From Verrucomicrobium sp. BvORR106 (GTDB lineage: Bacteria; Verrucomicrobiota; Verrucomicrobiia; Verrucomicrobiales; Verrucomicrobiaceae): DNA of 64,000 nucleotides. Positions within the stretch are counted from its first letter, which is position 1. Every line of letters starts with the position of its first letter. Location: NCBI RefSeq assembly GCF_000739655.1, contig NZ_BATR01000164.1, positions 124,001-188,000 on the forward strand. The letters run 5' to 3'. The translations under genes were made by a program, and so were the position numbers. Shown piece after piece: positions 27,166 to 37,632 of the stretch. The notes under the pieces were generated by a model. It worked only from the letters and a program-made list of their open reading frames with translations, was not told the DNA's origin and did not search any database.

Positions 27166-27729
27166 ATGGACCACCTTGAAGTGACGGTCACTCCGACCTA
27201 TCTCGCGCCATCGGAAGCCGACGACTTGTTTCACGCCCTCACGACCCAGATCATCTGGGACGAGCGCATGAAGTCCCGGAAGACAGCCTGCTTTGGCCAG
27301 ACCTACGACGACTCCGGCATCGCCTATGAAGAGGTGCTCATGCACCCTCTCCTGGCGCTCCTCTGCCAGAAGCTAACCGCGACACTCGGTTTCGCCCCGA
27401 CGAACTGTCTCATCAATTACTACGAGAATGGACGCTCCAGCATGGGGTTTCACTCTGACGCCACCTACAATCTCGCTGCAGGCACCGGAGTGGCGATCAT
27501 TTCACTTGGAGCCGAACGTGTCCTGACCTTCCGCAGCAAAACAACGCCCCATCTGGAACATGCGTTCTCGTTGCCATCGGGCTCACTGCTCTACATGACG
27601 CAGGCCACCCAGGACCACTGGATGCACGCGGTCAAGAAGACCGACACTGATGATGCCCGCATCAGCCTGACCTTCCGCCACATCCTGAAGCCCGCTGAGC
27701 TGGCAGCGAGGCAAACGGCAGCCAGATAA
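27166..27729 (+). CDS. AlkB-like 2-oxoglutarate-dependent dioxygenase
   Basis: A 187-residue Fe(II)/2-oxoglutarate enzyme of the AlkB family, which repairs alkylated nucleic acid bases by oxidative demethylation. The nucleotide-recognition INYYENG, the iron ligands HSD in MGFHSDA, the distal histidine in HWMHAV and the 2-oxoglutarate arginine in RISLTFRHI are all present. I start it at the ATG 27166; the 40 residues added by the upstream ATG at 27046 look unlike the family and include no conserved motif. Confidence 0.9.
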   Translation: MDHLEVTVTPTYLAPSEADDLFHALTTQIIWDERMKSRKTACFGQTYDDSGIAYEEVLMHPLLALLCQKLTATLGFAPTNCLINYYENGRSSMGFHSDATYNLAAGTGVAIISLGAERVLTFRSKTTPHLEHAFSLPSGSLLYMTQATQDHWMHAVKKTDTDDARISLTFRHILKPAELAARQTAAR

Positions 27730-27760
27730 TCAGGAAACAACTTCCATCACCTCATTTCAC

Positions 27761-27795
27761 AAAAAAAATGCCGGCGGACATCCATCCGCCGGCAT
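27761..27795 (-). terminator. Strong intrinsic terminator of the GlsB operon
   Basis: A perfect 11-bp stem ATGCCGGCGGA (27768-27778) with TCCGCCGGCAT (27785-27795), loop CATCCA, is followed on the minus strand by seven or eight T (complement of 27761-27768). It lies 28 bp past the GlsB-like stop codon and closes the DUF892/DUF1328/GlsB gene set. Confidence 0.88.
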
Positions 27796-27822
27796 CCACG
27801 AAATTTCTCCGGCCAGAACGCG

Positions 27823-28080
27823 CTACTTCCTGCCGCTCACCAGGCGGAAGCCCAGGAGCAGGATCAAGGAGCCAATGATGGCGATGCCCAGGCTGCGGAA
27901 GTCAAAGGCGTTGACGTCGCCCCACCCAAAGAGGGTCGAGCCCAGCCAGCCGCCGACGATGCCGCCGGCAATCCCCAGCACGGAGGTGAGAATACAGCCG
28001 CCCTTTTGATCGCCCGGCATGATGAGCTTGGCGAGTGCGCCTGCGATGAGGCCGAGAATGATCCAGGAAAGAATGCCCAT
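27823..28080 (-). CDS. GlsB/YeaQ/YmgE family stress membrane protein
   Basis: An 85-residue, three-segment membrane protein with the family pattern: ILGLIAGALAKLIMPGDQKGGC, then a glycine-rich second helix (GIAGGIVGGWLGSTLFG) and a third helix ending at the C-terminus. Members are induced by general or envelope stress in many bacteria; the molecular role is not known. It is the last of three stress-type genes on this strand and is followed by a strong terminator. Confidence 0.92.
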   Translation of the reverse strand: MGILSWIILGLIAGALAKLIMPGDQKGGCILTSVLGIAGGIVGGWLGSTLFGWGDVNAFDFRSLGIAIIGSLILLLGFRLVSGRK

Positions 28081-28245
28081 ATAGGTGTGCAGTTAGAGGT
28101 TATGCTTGTTTGGTTGGATGTGGTTTCACTGATTGATCCAAGCCACTGGCGTCCGAACCGGCGGCTCTGGAAATGATTGCGCCATGCAACTTCTGATATC
28201 GTTTTTCCCCAAGCGTTCATTCATTTGTCGCTCGGGACACCCAGT

Positions 28246-28410
28246 TCAGAGGGTGTTTCTGGGCACGCTGAGGAAAGCCGCCGCTGTGAGCACCAGGAAG
28301 ACGAAGCAGAGGATTTTTGCCACCCACGCTGCTGCTCCGGCGATGCCAGCAAAGCCGATCACCGCGGCGACGACCGCGATGATCAGGAAAAGCAGGGCGT
28401 AGGGGAGCAT
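28246..28410 (-). CDS. DUF1328 small membrane protein (YtjA-like)
   Basis: A 54-residue protein with the DUF1328 signature: a first hydrophobic helix [27 protein letters not shown] leading directly into a second, [16 protein letters not shown] place the start at 28410 because family members begin M-L-x-x-A. An in-frame ATG at 28440 would add ten residues. It sits between the DUF892 and GlsB-like genes and is probably cotranscribed with them. Confidence 0.85.
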   Translation of the reverse strand: MLPYALLFLIIAVVAAVIGFAGIAGAAAWVAKILCFVFLVLTAAAFLSVPRNTL

Positions 28411-28477
28411 GGGGAATAGATGAGGTAAGCTGTGTTTCATGGCTGTCCGAGGGAGTGAGAGTTTAAGATGCGACCTC

Positions 28478-29080
28478 TTAACTTGGGACGTCCATTCTGG
28501 AGGAAGGGGTACTGGGCGCCCCAATGCCGGGGGTCGGGGTTGGCTTAAATGCGGGATCTGCCGCCTCATGATTGATGCCGGGCGTGAACCAGCCGCCGTT
28601 GGCGATGTAACTCAGGTCCTTGTCGTCTTGGAACGCCTGCTCTAGCAGGTGCTGCAGAATTTCAGCCACTTCACCCAGCTTTAAGCAGCGGGCAAAGGCC
28701 CTGGCCGTGCCAAAACCCGCGATTTCATAGTGGGCGATGCGTTGCGCATTGGAGATGAGCGAGGCATCAAGCGTTGCGGAGTCACCCCAATCTGAAGAAG
28801 TGTCCTTGGCCTCACGAACCAGACCCTTCATCGCCTCACAAGTCACCCCTTCGGCGGACACTTCGAGGATTCGGCAAGCGTGAGCCACCTCTTCAGCGGT
28901 GCTCAGCACTCTGTCCGAGATTTCACTCAGCTTGTCCTTCAGATGCGAGGAAGTTGCTTTCGCCACCATCTCCGGAAGCTGCGAGCCGTATTGCTTTTCA
29001 GCATCATGCAAGTCACGCAGTTGTTCGCACAACAGGTCCTTCAGATTGAAGAAGGGCCGGGAAATCTGGATGGGAGTCAT
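28478..29080 (-). CDS. DUF892 ferritin-like stress protein
   Basis: A 200-residue protein of the DUF892/YciE family, built as a ferritin-like helical bundle. It begins [26 protein letters not shown] and contains the second helix pair [22 protein letters not shown] with the conserved H-Y-E. The C-terminal 40 residues are proline-rich and unlike the family core. The family is tied to osmotic or general stress. The ATG at 29080 is used. A good sigma-54 type promoter lies 37-52 bp upstream. Confidence 0.9.
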   Translation of the reverse strand: MTPIQISRPFFNLKDLLCEQLRDLHDAEKQYGSQLPEMVAKATSSHLKDKLSEISDRVLSTAEEVAHACRILEVSAEGVTCEAMKGLVREAKDTSSDWGDSATLDASLISNAQRIAHYEIAGFGTARAFARCLKLGEVAEILQHLLEQAFQDDKDLSYIANGGWFTPGINHEAADPAFKPTPTPGIGAPSTPSSRMDVPS

Positions 29081-29116
29081 GTTGAGGTGGATCAAAAGGG
29101 TTTTGACTCCCTAAGG

Positions 29117-29132
29117 CGCATTCCTCGTGCCA
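29117..29132 (-). promoter_or_regulatory. Sigma-54 (-24/-12) promoter for the DUF892 operon
   Basis: On the minus strand the sequence reads TGGCACGAGGAATGCG, which matches the -24 element TGGCACG completely and the -12 GC, with exactly ten bases between the GG and GC. Transcription would start near 29106 and give a leader of about 26 nt before the DUF892 ATG. A sigma-54 activator gene lies 3.5 kb away on the opposite strand. Confidence 0.7.
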
Positions 29133-29326
29133 CCCACCTAACTCGAAATGCAACTCGTTCATTATGAGCATGAAACACATCTCCACACTTCAACGACACT
29201 ACACTCAACGCCCAAAATTCAGACACGATTTTGCAAGATCCCCTGCCCTCCGCGATGCTTTTTGCAAGGCGAGGAAAACACCGCTTGCAGGATCAGGGTA
29301 GCAGGCGTGACACTCACCTGGGTCTC

Positions 29327-31485
<2,159 letters not shown>

Positions 31486-31489
<4 letters not shown>

Positions 31490-32637
31490 CCCCCACAGTC
31501 TTTAAGGACACCATCCTGATCATCGACGACCAGGAACAAAATCTTCAAATCGTAGGAACCATCCTTTCCATGATGGACTACGACATCATTCCTGCGCTGA
31601 GTGGGGAGCAAGCTTTCAAGCGCTTGGGCGTACGCAAGCCCGATCTGATCCTGCTGGACGTGATGATGCCGGAAATGGACGGTTTGGAGGTGTGCCGCCG
31701 CTTGCAGGCCAACCCTGACTGGTCTGGCATCCCGGTCATCTTCCTCTCCGCCGCCGACGATAAGAACCTCATCGTGCAGGCGCTGGAAACCGGGGGCGTG
31801 GATTATGTGACGAAGCCCTTCAACCGGGCGGAACTTCTCTCCCGTGTGCGCACCCATCTGGCGCTTAAACACGCCCGAGACGATTTGCGCCTGCTGGCAG
31901 AGGACAAGGACGAACTGCTGGGCATCCTGGCCCACGACTTAAAGAACCACCTCGCGGGCATGAAGCTGAGCACGAAGCTGCTTCAAGACCGCGTGTCTGA
32001 ACTGCCGCCCCGCAGCGCCCGGCTGGTGGACAACATCCATGATTCCACGGAGCGCATGCTCGTGTTCGTGAAGGAATTCCTCGCCAACCAGCTGGCAGAG
32101 AACCTGAAGGTGGATCCGACGCCGATCGACCTGAAAGAGATTCTCACCTCCGTGGGAGCCCGGCACGAACCGATCGCCGCCGCCAAGCAGATTAATATTG
32201 TGCTCGAGCTGGCTCAACGCCCTGTGATGATCAAGGGTGACCACGAAATGCTTGAGCAAGCGATGGAGAACGTGGTCTCCAATGCCATCAAATTCTCCCC
32301 AATGGGGACCACGGTCACCCTCAGAGCCATGACGGGAACCACTGGATTCGCCGTGTGCGAAGTGGCCGACCAAGGACCCGGCTTCACCGAGGAGGACATG
32401 TCCCGCATGTTCCGGCGCTATGGCCGGCTCAGCGCCCGGCCCACCGGCGGAGAGCCTTCCACAGGGTTGGGACTTTCCATCGTGAAACGCCTCATCGAAC
32501 GCATGGGCGGCACGATCCGAATGATCAGCGGCCCCGGGGAAGGGGCCGTGTTTTCCCTCCAGCTGCCGCTGGCTATTCCTGAAACCTTGGAGCAAACTCC
32601 GGAACCCCCATCGCCCGCCGCCAACCTGACCCGATAA
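31486..32637 (+). CDS. Receiver-histidine kinase (soluble)
   Basis: A 383-residue protein with an N-terminal receiver domain (LIIDDQEQN, ILLDVMMPEMDG with the phospho-aspartate, YVTKPF) joined to a histidine kinase core. The H-box reads LAHDLKNHLAGM, the N-box ENVVSNAIKFSP, and the G-boxes VADQGPGF and STGLGLSIV. It has no membrane segment. The ATGA overlap with the hybrid kinase gene implies coupled translation, and the protein could receive phosphate from that kinase and pass it on. The sigma-54 activator gene follows after 21 bp. Confidence 0.93.
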
Positions 32638-32658
32638 AAAGCAGAGAGACAACCGCAC

Positions 32659-34014
32659 ATGGACATCCTCGTCATTGATGATGAAAAACTCATCCGCGAA
32701 GCCACGATGCAGATCGTGGAGGACGCGGGCCACTATGCGGAAAGCGCCCAGGACAGCGCCACCGCCCTGGAAGCCATCAAGGAGTCCACTTTCGATCTGG
32801 TCCTGCTCGATGTGAATCTGGGCCGCGAGTACGGTCTGGACATTCTGGACGAAATTCTCAAGCGGAATCCGCAACTGCCCGTGGTCGTCTTCACTGCGGC
32901 AGCCAACATCAGCCTGGCCGTGGAAGCGATGCGCCGGGGTGCGCTGGACTTTCTGGAGAAGCCCTTCACCGGCACCCAACTGGGGCTGGTGATCACCCGC
33001 GCGCAGAAACACCGCAAGCTGGCCGAGCGAGTGGTGGAACTGCAGACCCAGGTGGCAAGCCACAGCCCGGAGCCGGTGTTTGACTCGTCCAATCCAGCGG
33101 TGAAGGACACGCTCGACGTCCTTTTCCGCGCGGCCCCCACTCCCGCCTCCATCCTCATCCTGGGCGAGAGCGGCACGGGCAAAAGCGTGGTGGCACGCGC
33201 AGTGCATCACCGCAGCGACCGGGCGAGCAAACCTTTCATCACCGTGAACTGCCCCAGCCTCTCGAAGGAGCTGCTGGAGAGCGAACTCTTTGGCCACACG
33301 CGTGGATCCTTCACCGGCGCGGTGAAGGACCAGTGGGGCAAGGTCAAGGCTGCGGAAGGCGGCACCCTTTTCCTGGATGAGATCGGGGAGCTGCCTCTGG
33401 AGATCCAGCCCAAGCTGCTCCGACTCCTGCAAGATCGCGAATACGAGCGCCTGGGGGAAAACACCATCCGGCAGGCCAACGTCCGCATCATCGCCGCCAC
33501 CAACCGTGACCTTACCAAGGCAGTGGCGGACGGCACCTTCCGCGAGGACCTTTACTACCGCCTGAACGTCATCACCGTGACCATGCCGCCGCTGCGCCAG
33601 CGTCAGCAGGATGTGATGCGCTTTTCCGAAGAGTACCTCAAGTTCTTCGCAAAACAATGTGCCCGCCCCCTTCCGGCCTTTTCAGAGGAGGCGCGCCGGC
33701 GGGTCATGGCCTACCCCTGGCCTGGTAATCTCCGCGAACTTCGCAACGTCATTGAACGTGTCGTCATCTTGGCGGCGAGCCGGGAAATCAAGGCTACGGA
33801 CCTGCCCGCCACGCTGAATGGGAGCGCCGTAGCGGAGACGTCCCCAGACGGCCCCAACAAAGGCGACTGGGTAAGCCTGGAGGAGCTGGAGGCCGCCCAC
33901 ATCAAGGCCATCCTGAGCAGAACCCAAAGCCTCGCGGAAGCCGCATCCGTGCTCGGCATCGATCAGGCCACGCTCTACCGCAAGCGCAAGAAGCTGGGCC
34001 TAGATGCCGAGTAG
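32659..34014 (+). CDS. Sigma-54-dependent response regulator, NtrC family
   Basis: A 451-residue activator: receiver domain (LVIDDE, LVLLDVNLG with phospho-aspartate, FLEKPFTG), AAA+ domain with Walker A GESGTGKS, Walker B GGTLFLDEIGEL and the arginine-rich VRIIAATNRDL region, and a Fis-type helix-turn-helix at the C-terminus (AEAASVLGIDQATLYRKRKKLG). The sigma-54 contact loop reads GSFTGA rather than the commoner GAFTGA. It completes the signalling operon and ends 26 bp before a strong terminator. It is the natural activator for the two -24/-12 sites found at the edges of this locus. Confidence 0.95.
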   Translation: MDILVIDDEKLIREATMQIVEDAGHYAESAQDSATALEAIKESTFDLVLLDVNLGREYGLDILDEILKRNPQLPVVVFTAAANISLAVEAMRRGALDFLEKPFTGTQLGLVITRAQKHRKLAERVVELQTQVASHSPEPVFDSSNPAVKDTLDVLFRAAPTPASILILGESGTGKSVVARAVHHRSDRASKPFITVNCPSLSKELLESELFGHTRGSFTGAVKDQWGKVKAAEGGTLFLDEIGELPLEIQPKLLRLLQDREYERLGENTIRQANVRIIAATNRDLTKAVADGTFREDLYYRLNVITVTMPPLRQRQQDVMRFSEEYLKFFAKQCARPLPAFSEEARRRVMAYPWPGNLRELRNVIERVVILAASREIKATDLPATLNGSAVAETSPDGPNKGDWVSLEELEAAHIKAILSRTQSLAEAASVLGIDQATLYRKRKKLGLDAE

Positions 34015-34040
34015 CCCCGGCTGTGGTGGTTGCATTAACA

Positions 34041-34074
34041 CCTCGAACTCCCGTTGTGGATTTCGAGGTTTTTT
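34041..34074 (+). terminator. Intrinsic terminator of the signalling operon
   Basis: A 7-bp stem CCTCGAA (34041-34047) with TTCGAGG (34062-34068) is followed at once by six T (34069-34074). It lies 26 bp after the activator's stop codon and insulates the entericidin-side genes from the kinase operon. Those genes therefore need their own promoter. Confidence 0.8.
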
Positions 34075-34150
34075 CTTTTGGGGAGCAGGCTCGCCTTGAT
34101 CGGCCTCCACCCCCTAAGAAACTTGGCATCTCAGCCACCGATCCCTGAGT

Positions 34151-34263
34151 GAGGCATCAGGTGTTCATGCATTCTGCAAACGAAAAACACCAGTTCGCGA
34201 TGCAGGATGCAACCTCAAGCCCGGCAACCCTGCCGGGCGCAAAGGTGTTTTTCACTGATGCTC
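34151..34263 (+). promoter_or_regulatory. Nested dyad region: enhancer sites or structured RNA
   Basis: The 306-bp gap 34015-34320 holds, beyond the terminator, several inverted repeats in 113 bp. These are GCATCAG (34154-34160) with CTGATGC (34255-34261), and GCATTCTGCA (34169-34178) with TGCAGGATGC (34201-34210). There is also GAAAAACACC (34182-34191) with GGTGTTTTTC (34244-34253), and a tight hairpin GCCCGGCA/TGCCGGGC (34219-34238). Two compact dyads TGCA-N3-TGCA (34168-34178 and 34201-34211) are 33 bp apart. They fit paired activator sites about 105-150 bp before a sigma-54 start, but the crossing pairs would also fit a pseudoknotted RNA. Confidence 0.55.
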
Positions 34264-34289
34264 AACTACTTACACTGACCTAGATGACG

Positions 34290-34305
34290 TGGCACAGCCC
34301 GTGCG
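34290..34305 (+). promoter_or_regulatory. Possible sigma-54 promoter before the entericidin-like gene
   Basis: TGGCACAGCCCGTGCG matches the -24 TGGCAC element and has GC exactly ten bases after the GG, like the site before the DUF892 gene. The difficulty is distance: transcription would start near 34316, only about 5 nt before the ATG at 34321. It makes sense if translation really begins at the GTG at 34369. Confidence 0.45.
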
Positions 34306-34320
34306 ACTTAGGAACTCGCT

Positions 34321-34521
34321 ATGAATACCACACCTTCAGTCATCAAATTCCCCTCTCCAACCCCGGTCGTGAAGCGCCCCTTCACGAAGGCAGCCATCCT
34401 GATCGGCACCCTGGCCGTGGCCGGTAGCATGGTCTCCTGCAACACGGTGGCCGGGCTGGGGCGTGACACCCAAAAGGTCGGAAACAAGATCGAGGAGAAG
34501 GCTCACGAAGTCGCCCGTTGA
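34321..34521 (+). CDS. Entericidin-like small lipoprotein
   Basis: A 66-residue protein with a signal segment (KRPFTKAAILIGTLAVAGS) and a lipobox-type MVSC, followed by NTVAGLGRDTQKVGNKIEEKA, the typical mature part of EcnA/EcnB-type lipoproteins with G.D...G..IE. These are stress-induced outer-membrane lipoproteins. AGGAA lies 6 bases before the ATG. The first 16 residues are unlike the family, and a GTG at 34369 would give a 50-residue precursor of normal size beginning with K-R. Genes for YqjD-, YqjE- and YqjK-like proteins follow. Confidence 0.85.
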   Translation: MNTTPSVIKFPSPTPVVKRPFTKAAILIGTLAVAGSMVSCNTVAGLGRDTQKVGNKIEEKAHEVAR

Positions 34522-34579
34522 TCTTGACCGCCCTCACCGCCCCCAGCGCTTCAAAAAAACCCCGCTTTCATCCTTTGCC

Positions 34580-34861
34580 ATGACCCCGGCACCAGCCCTT
34601 GTCCTCTACCCTGAAAACATCCTCCGGGATGTGCGGCATGCCCAGCATCGCCTGACCCGGCTGACCCACCACCGGGTGCTCGATCACCTGCGTCCCGTGG
34701 TCCACTCCGCCGCGGCTGTCACCCGCGAGGCCCTGAATGGCGCAGGCCGTCCCGCATCCTGGGCTGTCTCCAACCCGCTCACCGCTGTCAGTCTGGCATT
34801 GGGCGCGGGCGTCTTGGTCGCCGCCACCATTCGTGTCCGTCACCAACAGACGAACGGCTGA
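34580..34861 (+). CDS. Small C-terminal-anchored protein, ElaB/YqjD-like
   Basis: A 93-residue protein with an amphipathic, histidine- and arginine-rich N-terminal half and one C-terminal membrane helix (NPLTAVSLALGAGVLVAATI) ending in a few basic residues. This plan and its place before a YqjE-like gene match the ElaB/YqjD group of membrane-tethered, often ribosome-associated stress proteins, but sequence similarity is faint. The ATG at 34580 was chosen; the frame is open further upstream into the entericidin gene. Confidence 0.65.
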   Translation: MTPAPALVLYPENILRDVRHAQHRLTRLTHHRVLDHLRPVVHSAAAVTREALNGAGRPASWAVSNPLTAVSLALGAGVLVAATIRVRHQQTNG

Positions 34862-34885
34862 TTCCGTTCCCAGCATGTCCCCCTC

Positions 34886-35320
34886 ATGCAGTCTCCCCCA
34901 CACTCCGACCCGGAGAAGAGCTCCGCGGGCGTTACCGGCACATTGCGGCGACTTCTAGCTGCAGCCGTGATGTACCTGGAGGCCCGGTTTCGCCTGGCCT
35001 GTATGGAGGGGGGAGGCGCCTTCAAGCTGCTCGCCGCCGTGATCGTGGCGGGACTGACCAGTCTGCTCTTCGTCGCCATCGCCTATGTGCTGCTCATGTT
35101 TGCCCTGGTGGGCTGGGTGGCGGCCCACTGGTGGCAGGGCGACCTCGCCCCCGCGGCAACCGTCGTGGCGGCAGCCCATCTCGTTGGCGCAGCTGGCCTG
35201 GCCTTCTGGGTGGTCCGCGCCCTCTCCACCTCGAGCAAGACGCTCTTCCACGCCACCCGGCATGAATTCCAACAAGACAAGCTATGGCTCACCAGCTCCC
35301 AGTCGAACTCCAGAAACTAA
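34886..35320 (+). CDS. Phage holin family membrane protein (YqjE-like)
   Basis: A 144-residue protein with an N-terminal amphipathic helix, two membrane segments at about residues 47-72 and 90-113, and a cytoplasmic tail. This is the layout of the YqjE/'Holin_X' family. Despite the name, the chromosomal members belong with stress-induced yqjD-yqjE-yqjK operons and there are no phage genes nearby. The end overlaps the next gene by 37 bp. Confidence 0.8.
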   Translation: MQSPPHSDPEKSSAGVTGTLRRLLAAAVMYLEARFRLACMEGGGAFKLLAAVIVAGLTSLLFVAIAYVLLMFALVGWVAAHWWQGDLAPAATVVAAAHLVGAAGLAFWVVRALSTSSKTLFHATRHEFQQDKLWLTSSQSNSRN

Positions 35321-35646
35321 GACGTCAACTCGAAGCCAGCCGGTGGGATCTGCGCTGCGCAGTGGACGATCTGGAACATTCCTTGAACCTGCCTTCCCGG
35401 GCCCGTGAGGCCATCGCCTCCCATCCGATGCGCTACGCCCTGTACGCTCTGGCAGGAGGAGCGCTGGCCAGCAGGGTGATCCCGATGGTGTTCCGCATGG
35501 CCCGGCCCACCATGAGCGCCAAGATGCTGCGCACGATGCTCCAGGCGGTGGTCCCCCTGGCAGCGCCTTACGTCCTGCAGCGACTGTCACAGATGGCCCC
35601 CACCCCGTCCCTCCCTGTCCCCGGCACTCCGGCAGTCGGCAGTTGA
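35284..35646 (+). CDS. Small membrane-associated protein, YqjK-like position
   Basis: A 120-residue protein of unknown family. It starts with a charged helix (VELQKLRRQLEASRWDLRCAVDDLEHSL), followed by a hydrophobic stretch around RYALYALAGGALASRVIPMVF and a second weak one at VVPLAAPYVL. It overlaps the YqjE-like gene by 37 bp and takes the place that yqjK has in proteobacterial operons; the resemblance is in position and size, not in sequence. Confidence 0.65.
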   Translation: MAHQLPVELQKLRRQLEASRWDLRCAVDDLEHSLNLPSRAREAIASHPMRYALYALAGGALASRVIPMVFRMARPTMSAKMLRTMLQAVVPLAAPYVLQRLSQMAPTPSLPVPGTPAVGS

Positions 35647-35695
35647 AGATTGCCCGATTCCAGATTTTCTGCGACACTGGTTCTCCCCTAGCGCC

Positions 35696-37600
35696 GTGAA
35701 CTCAACTGAACCGCTTCCCAAGAAGAAACGGCGGCTGCGCCGATTCCTCATCGGGAGCCTTGTGTTCCTGCTTCTCCTGGCTGGCGGCGTATGGCTGGGC
35801 CGACAGTGGATTGGCGACATTCTGGCGGCCGAAGCCAACTCCCGCCTGGATGATGCTGGTGTTTACATGACCTGGGAGGATGCCAACTGGATCCCCGGTC
35901 CAGGAGTCAGCCTCACCAATGTGACGCTCTATCGCGACGACGCCAAAACAGACGCGGCGGTCAAGGTGTCCCACCTCAGCCTGGTGAAAGACAGCCCGGG
36001 CTGGCGCAACTGGAATGCGGGAAGATTCACCACCAAGAAAGCCCACCTTGAGCTACTGGAGGGCGAAACCCGCATGCAGGTGGAGGACTTCGGGATCGAC
36101 CTGAATGTACGCCAGGACCGGGTGGAGCTGGTGCGAGCCCAAGGCCTGATGGAAGGGTGGAACGCTCTGATCACCGGGGAGTATGCCTGGACCTCCAAAG
36201 CAGATCTGGCCCCTGAAGAGCAGGCCAAGCAACCACCGCGGGAGAAGGGACAGGCTCTGAAGTCTGCCCTGCGTTTCCGCTGGCTGGCTCCGACGCAGAA
36301 GTACATCAAGATCGTTTCCAAGAACCAACCGCCCGAGGCCAGGCTCGACTTCCGCAAAGCCCAGCCGGAAGACCGGGTCAAAATGAACCTCGAACTCAGC
36401 GGCGGTGACTTCACCTGGAGAGGCATCCATCTCACAGAGGCAGCGGCCAAGATCGACACCGCTGCCGAAGGCGACCCATGGTCCCGGATCGAGATCCCTT
36501 TGCTCCAGCTCTCCAGCGGCGGCGGCACGGCCACCATGTCTGGGCATGTGGACCCCGGCCAGGAGCACATCCTGATCAAGCAACTGGACTCCTCCCTGGA
36601 CCTGCCCGCGGTGATCCGCCAGCTCTCTCCCAATGCCGTGCACCTGCAGAAGCTTCGCTCGGAGGGCACTTGGAAACTTACCGGCACCGGCCTGCTGCCG
36701 TTTTCTGATCCAGGGGCCCTGGAGTGGCACGGCCACCTTGAATTGGAAGGACACCTGGCCTGGGCACTGGAGTCCGGCACCATTCATCTGGACAACCTGC
36801 GTTCTGATCTCGCGCTGAAAGATCGACGGGCCTCGCTCAAGGATGTGAAGGCCACGCTCTGGGGCGGCACCCTCTCCACTGACGAGCTCGACCTGGACTA
36901 CTCCCAACCTGCTACCAGCTTCAAAACCAGCGCCCGTCTTGCGGGTGCCAATCTAGATGTGGTGATGCGCAGCTTTGGCAGCACGGAACCTCGCCAGGGC
37001 ACGGTGACGGGCACCTTTTCCGGCGGCGGCGTGATGACACCATCTGGGGTGAAGGGCTCAGGCTCTATCGTCATCACTCAGGCGCGTTTCTATCAGGTCC
37101 CCTTCCTGGGAGCCTTGCACTTGTTGATCAATCCCCTGCAACCCGAATTTGGCAAAGATGTGGCCTCCCGCCTGGATGCCAGCTATCACCTGGGTGGAGG
37201 CACCCTGGTCTTTGACCAGCTCGACCTCTCCAGCAACACGACCAAGGTGGATGCCAAGGGCTCGATCAATCTGGAATCCAAGTACGCCCAGTTTGAAGCG
37301 CAAGCCCGGCTCAAAGGGCTGGTGCTGAAACTGGCCACCGGTGCCTTCAGTGAACTGCTCTCCTTTGAAGGGGCGGGCACGCTGCCAAACCTGAAGTGGC
37401 AGCTGAAGTTTGCTCCGGGGACACAGATTGTGAAGGGAACGGTGGACGCTGCCACAGGCATTCTCAAGGAAGGTGCCAAGATCGGCGTGGAGGGGGTGAA
37501 AGTAGGAGCAGGGGCCGCTGAAGGCATCCTGGAAGGCACGGGCAAGGCCGCCAAGGAGATCTTCAAACTGCCCGGGCGCTTGATCCCGGGCAGGAAGTAG
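35696..37600 (+). CDS. AsmA-like envelope protein
   Basis: A 634-residue protein starting at GTG. A basic N-terminus (KKKRRLRRF) precedes one membrane segment (about residues 18-37), then a long beta-rich periplasmic region. The C-terminal part (about 430-590) has the AsmA-like pattern: GTVTGTFSGGG, GSGSIVITQARFYQVPFLG, then FDQLDLSSNTTKVDAKGSI and the closing TLPNLKWQLKF. AsmA-family proteins are thought to bridge the membranes or help lipid transport. A glycine- and alanine-rich amphipathic tail of about 45 residues is added at the end. Confidence 0.85.
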   Translation: MNSTEPLPKKKRRLRRFLIGSLVFLLLLAGGVWLGRQWIGDILAAEANSRLDDAGVYMTWEDANWIPGPGVSLTNVTLYRDDAKTDAAVKVSHLSLVKDSPGWRNWNAGRFTTKKAHLELLEGETRMQVEDFGIDLNVRQDRVELVRAQGLMEGWNALITGEYAWTSKADLAPEEQAKQPPREKGQALKSALRFRWLAPTQKYIKIVSKNQPPEARLDFRKAQPEDRVKMNLELSGGDFTWRGIHLTEAAAKIDTAAEGDPWSRIEIPLLQLSSGGGTATMSGHVDPGQEHILIKQLDSSLDLPAVIRQLSPNAVHLQKLRSEGTWKLTGTGLLPFSDPGALEWHGHLELEGHLAWALESGTIHLDNLRSDLALKDRRASLKDVKATLWGGTLSTDELDLDYSQPATSFKTSARLAGANLDVVMRSFGSTEPRQGTVTGTFSGGGVMTPSGVKGSGSIVITQARFYQVPFLGALHLLINPLQPEFGKDVASRLDASYHLGGGTLVFDQLDLSSNTTKVDAKGSINLESKYAQFEAQARLKGLVLKLATGAFSELLSFEGAGTLPNLKWQLKFAPGTQIVKGTVDAATGILKEGAKIGVEGVKVGAGAAEGILEGTGKAAKEIFKLPGRLIPGRK

Positions 37601-37605
37601 CCAGC

Positions 37606-37630
37606 GTTGAGTTCGACTGGCGAACTCAAC
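37606..37630. terminator. Bidirectional hairpin between convergent genes
   Basis: A perfect 10-bp stem GTTGAGTTCG (37606-37615) with CGAACTCAAC (37621-37630), loop ACTGG, fills nearly the whole 32-bp gap between the AsmA-like and diadenylate cyclase stop codons. It has no T-run on either strand, so it probably slows both polymerases rather than acting as a classical terminator. Confidence 0.6.
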
Positions 37631-37632
37631 CT

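Noticed and set aside
34886-35320. Prophage holin gene
   Set aside because: The holin-family name comes from domain similarity only. Neighbouring genes are a stress set of the yqjD-yqjE-yqjK kind, with no phage genes.
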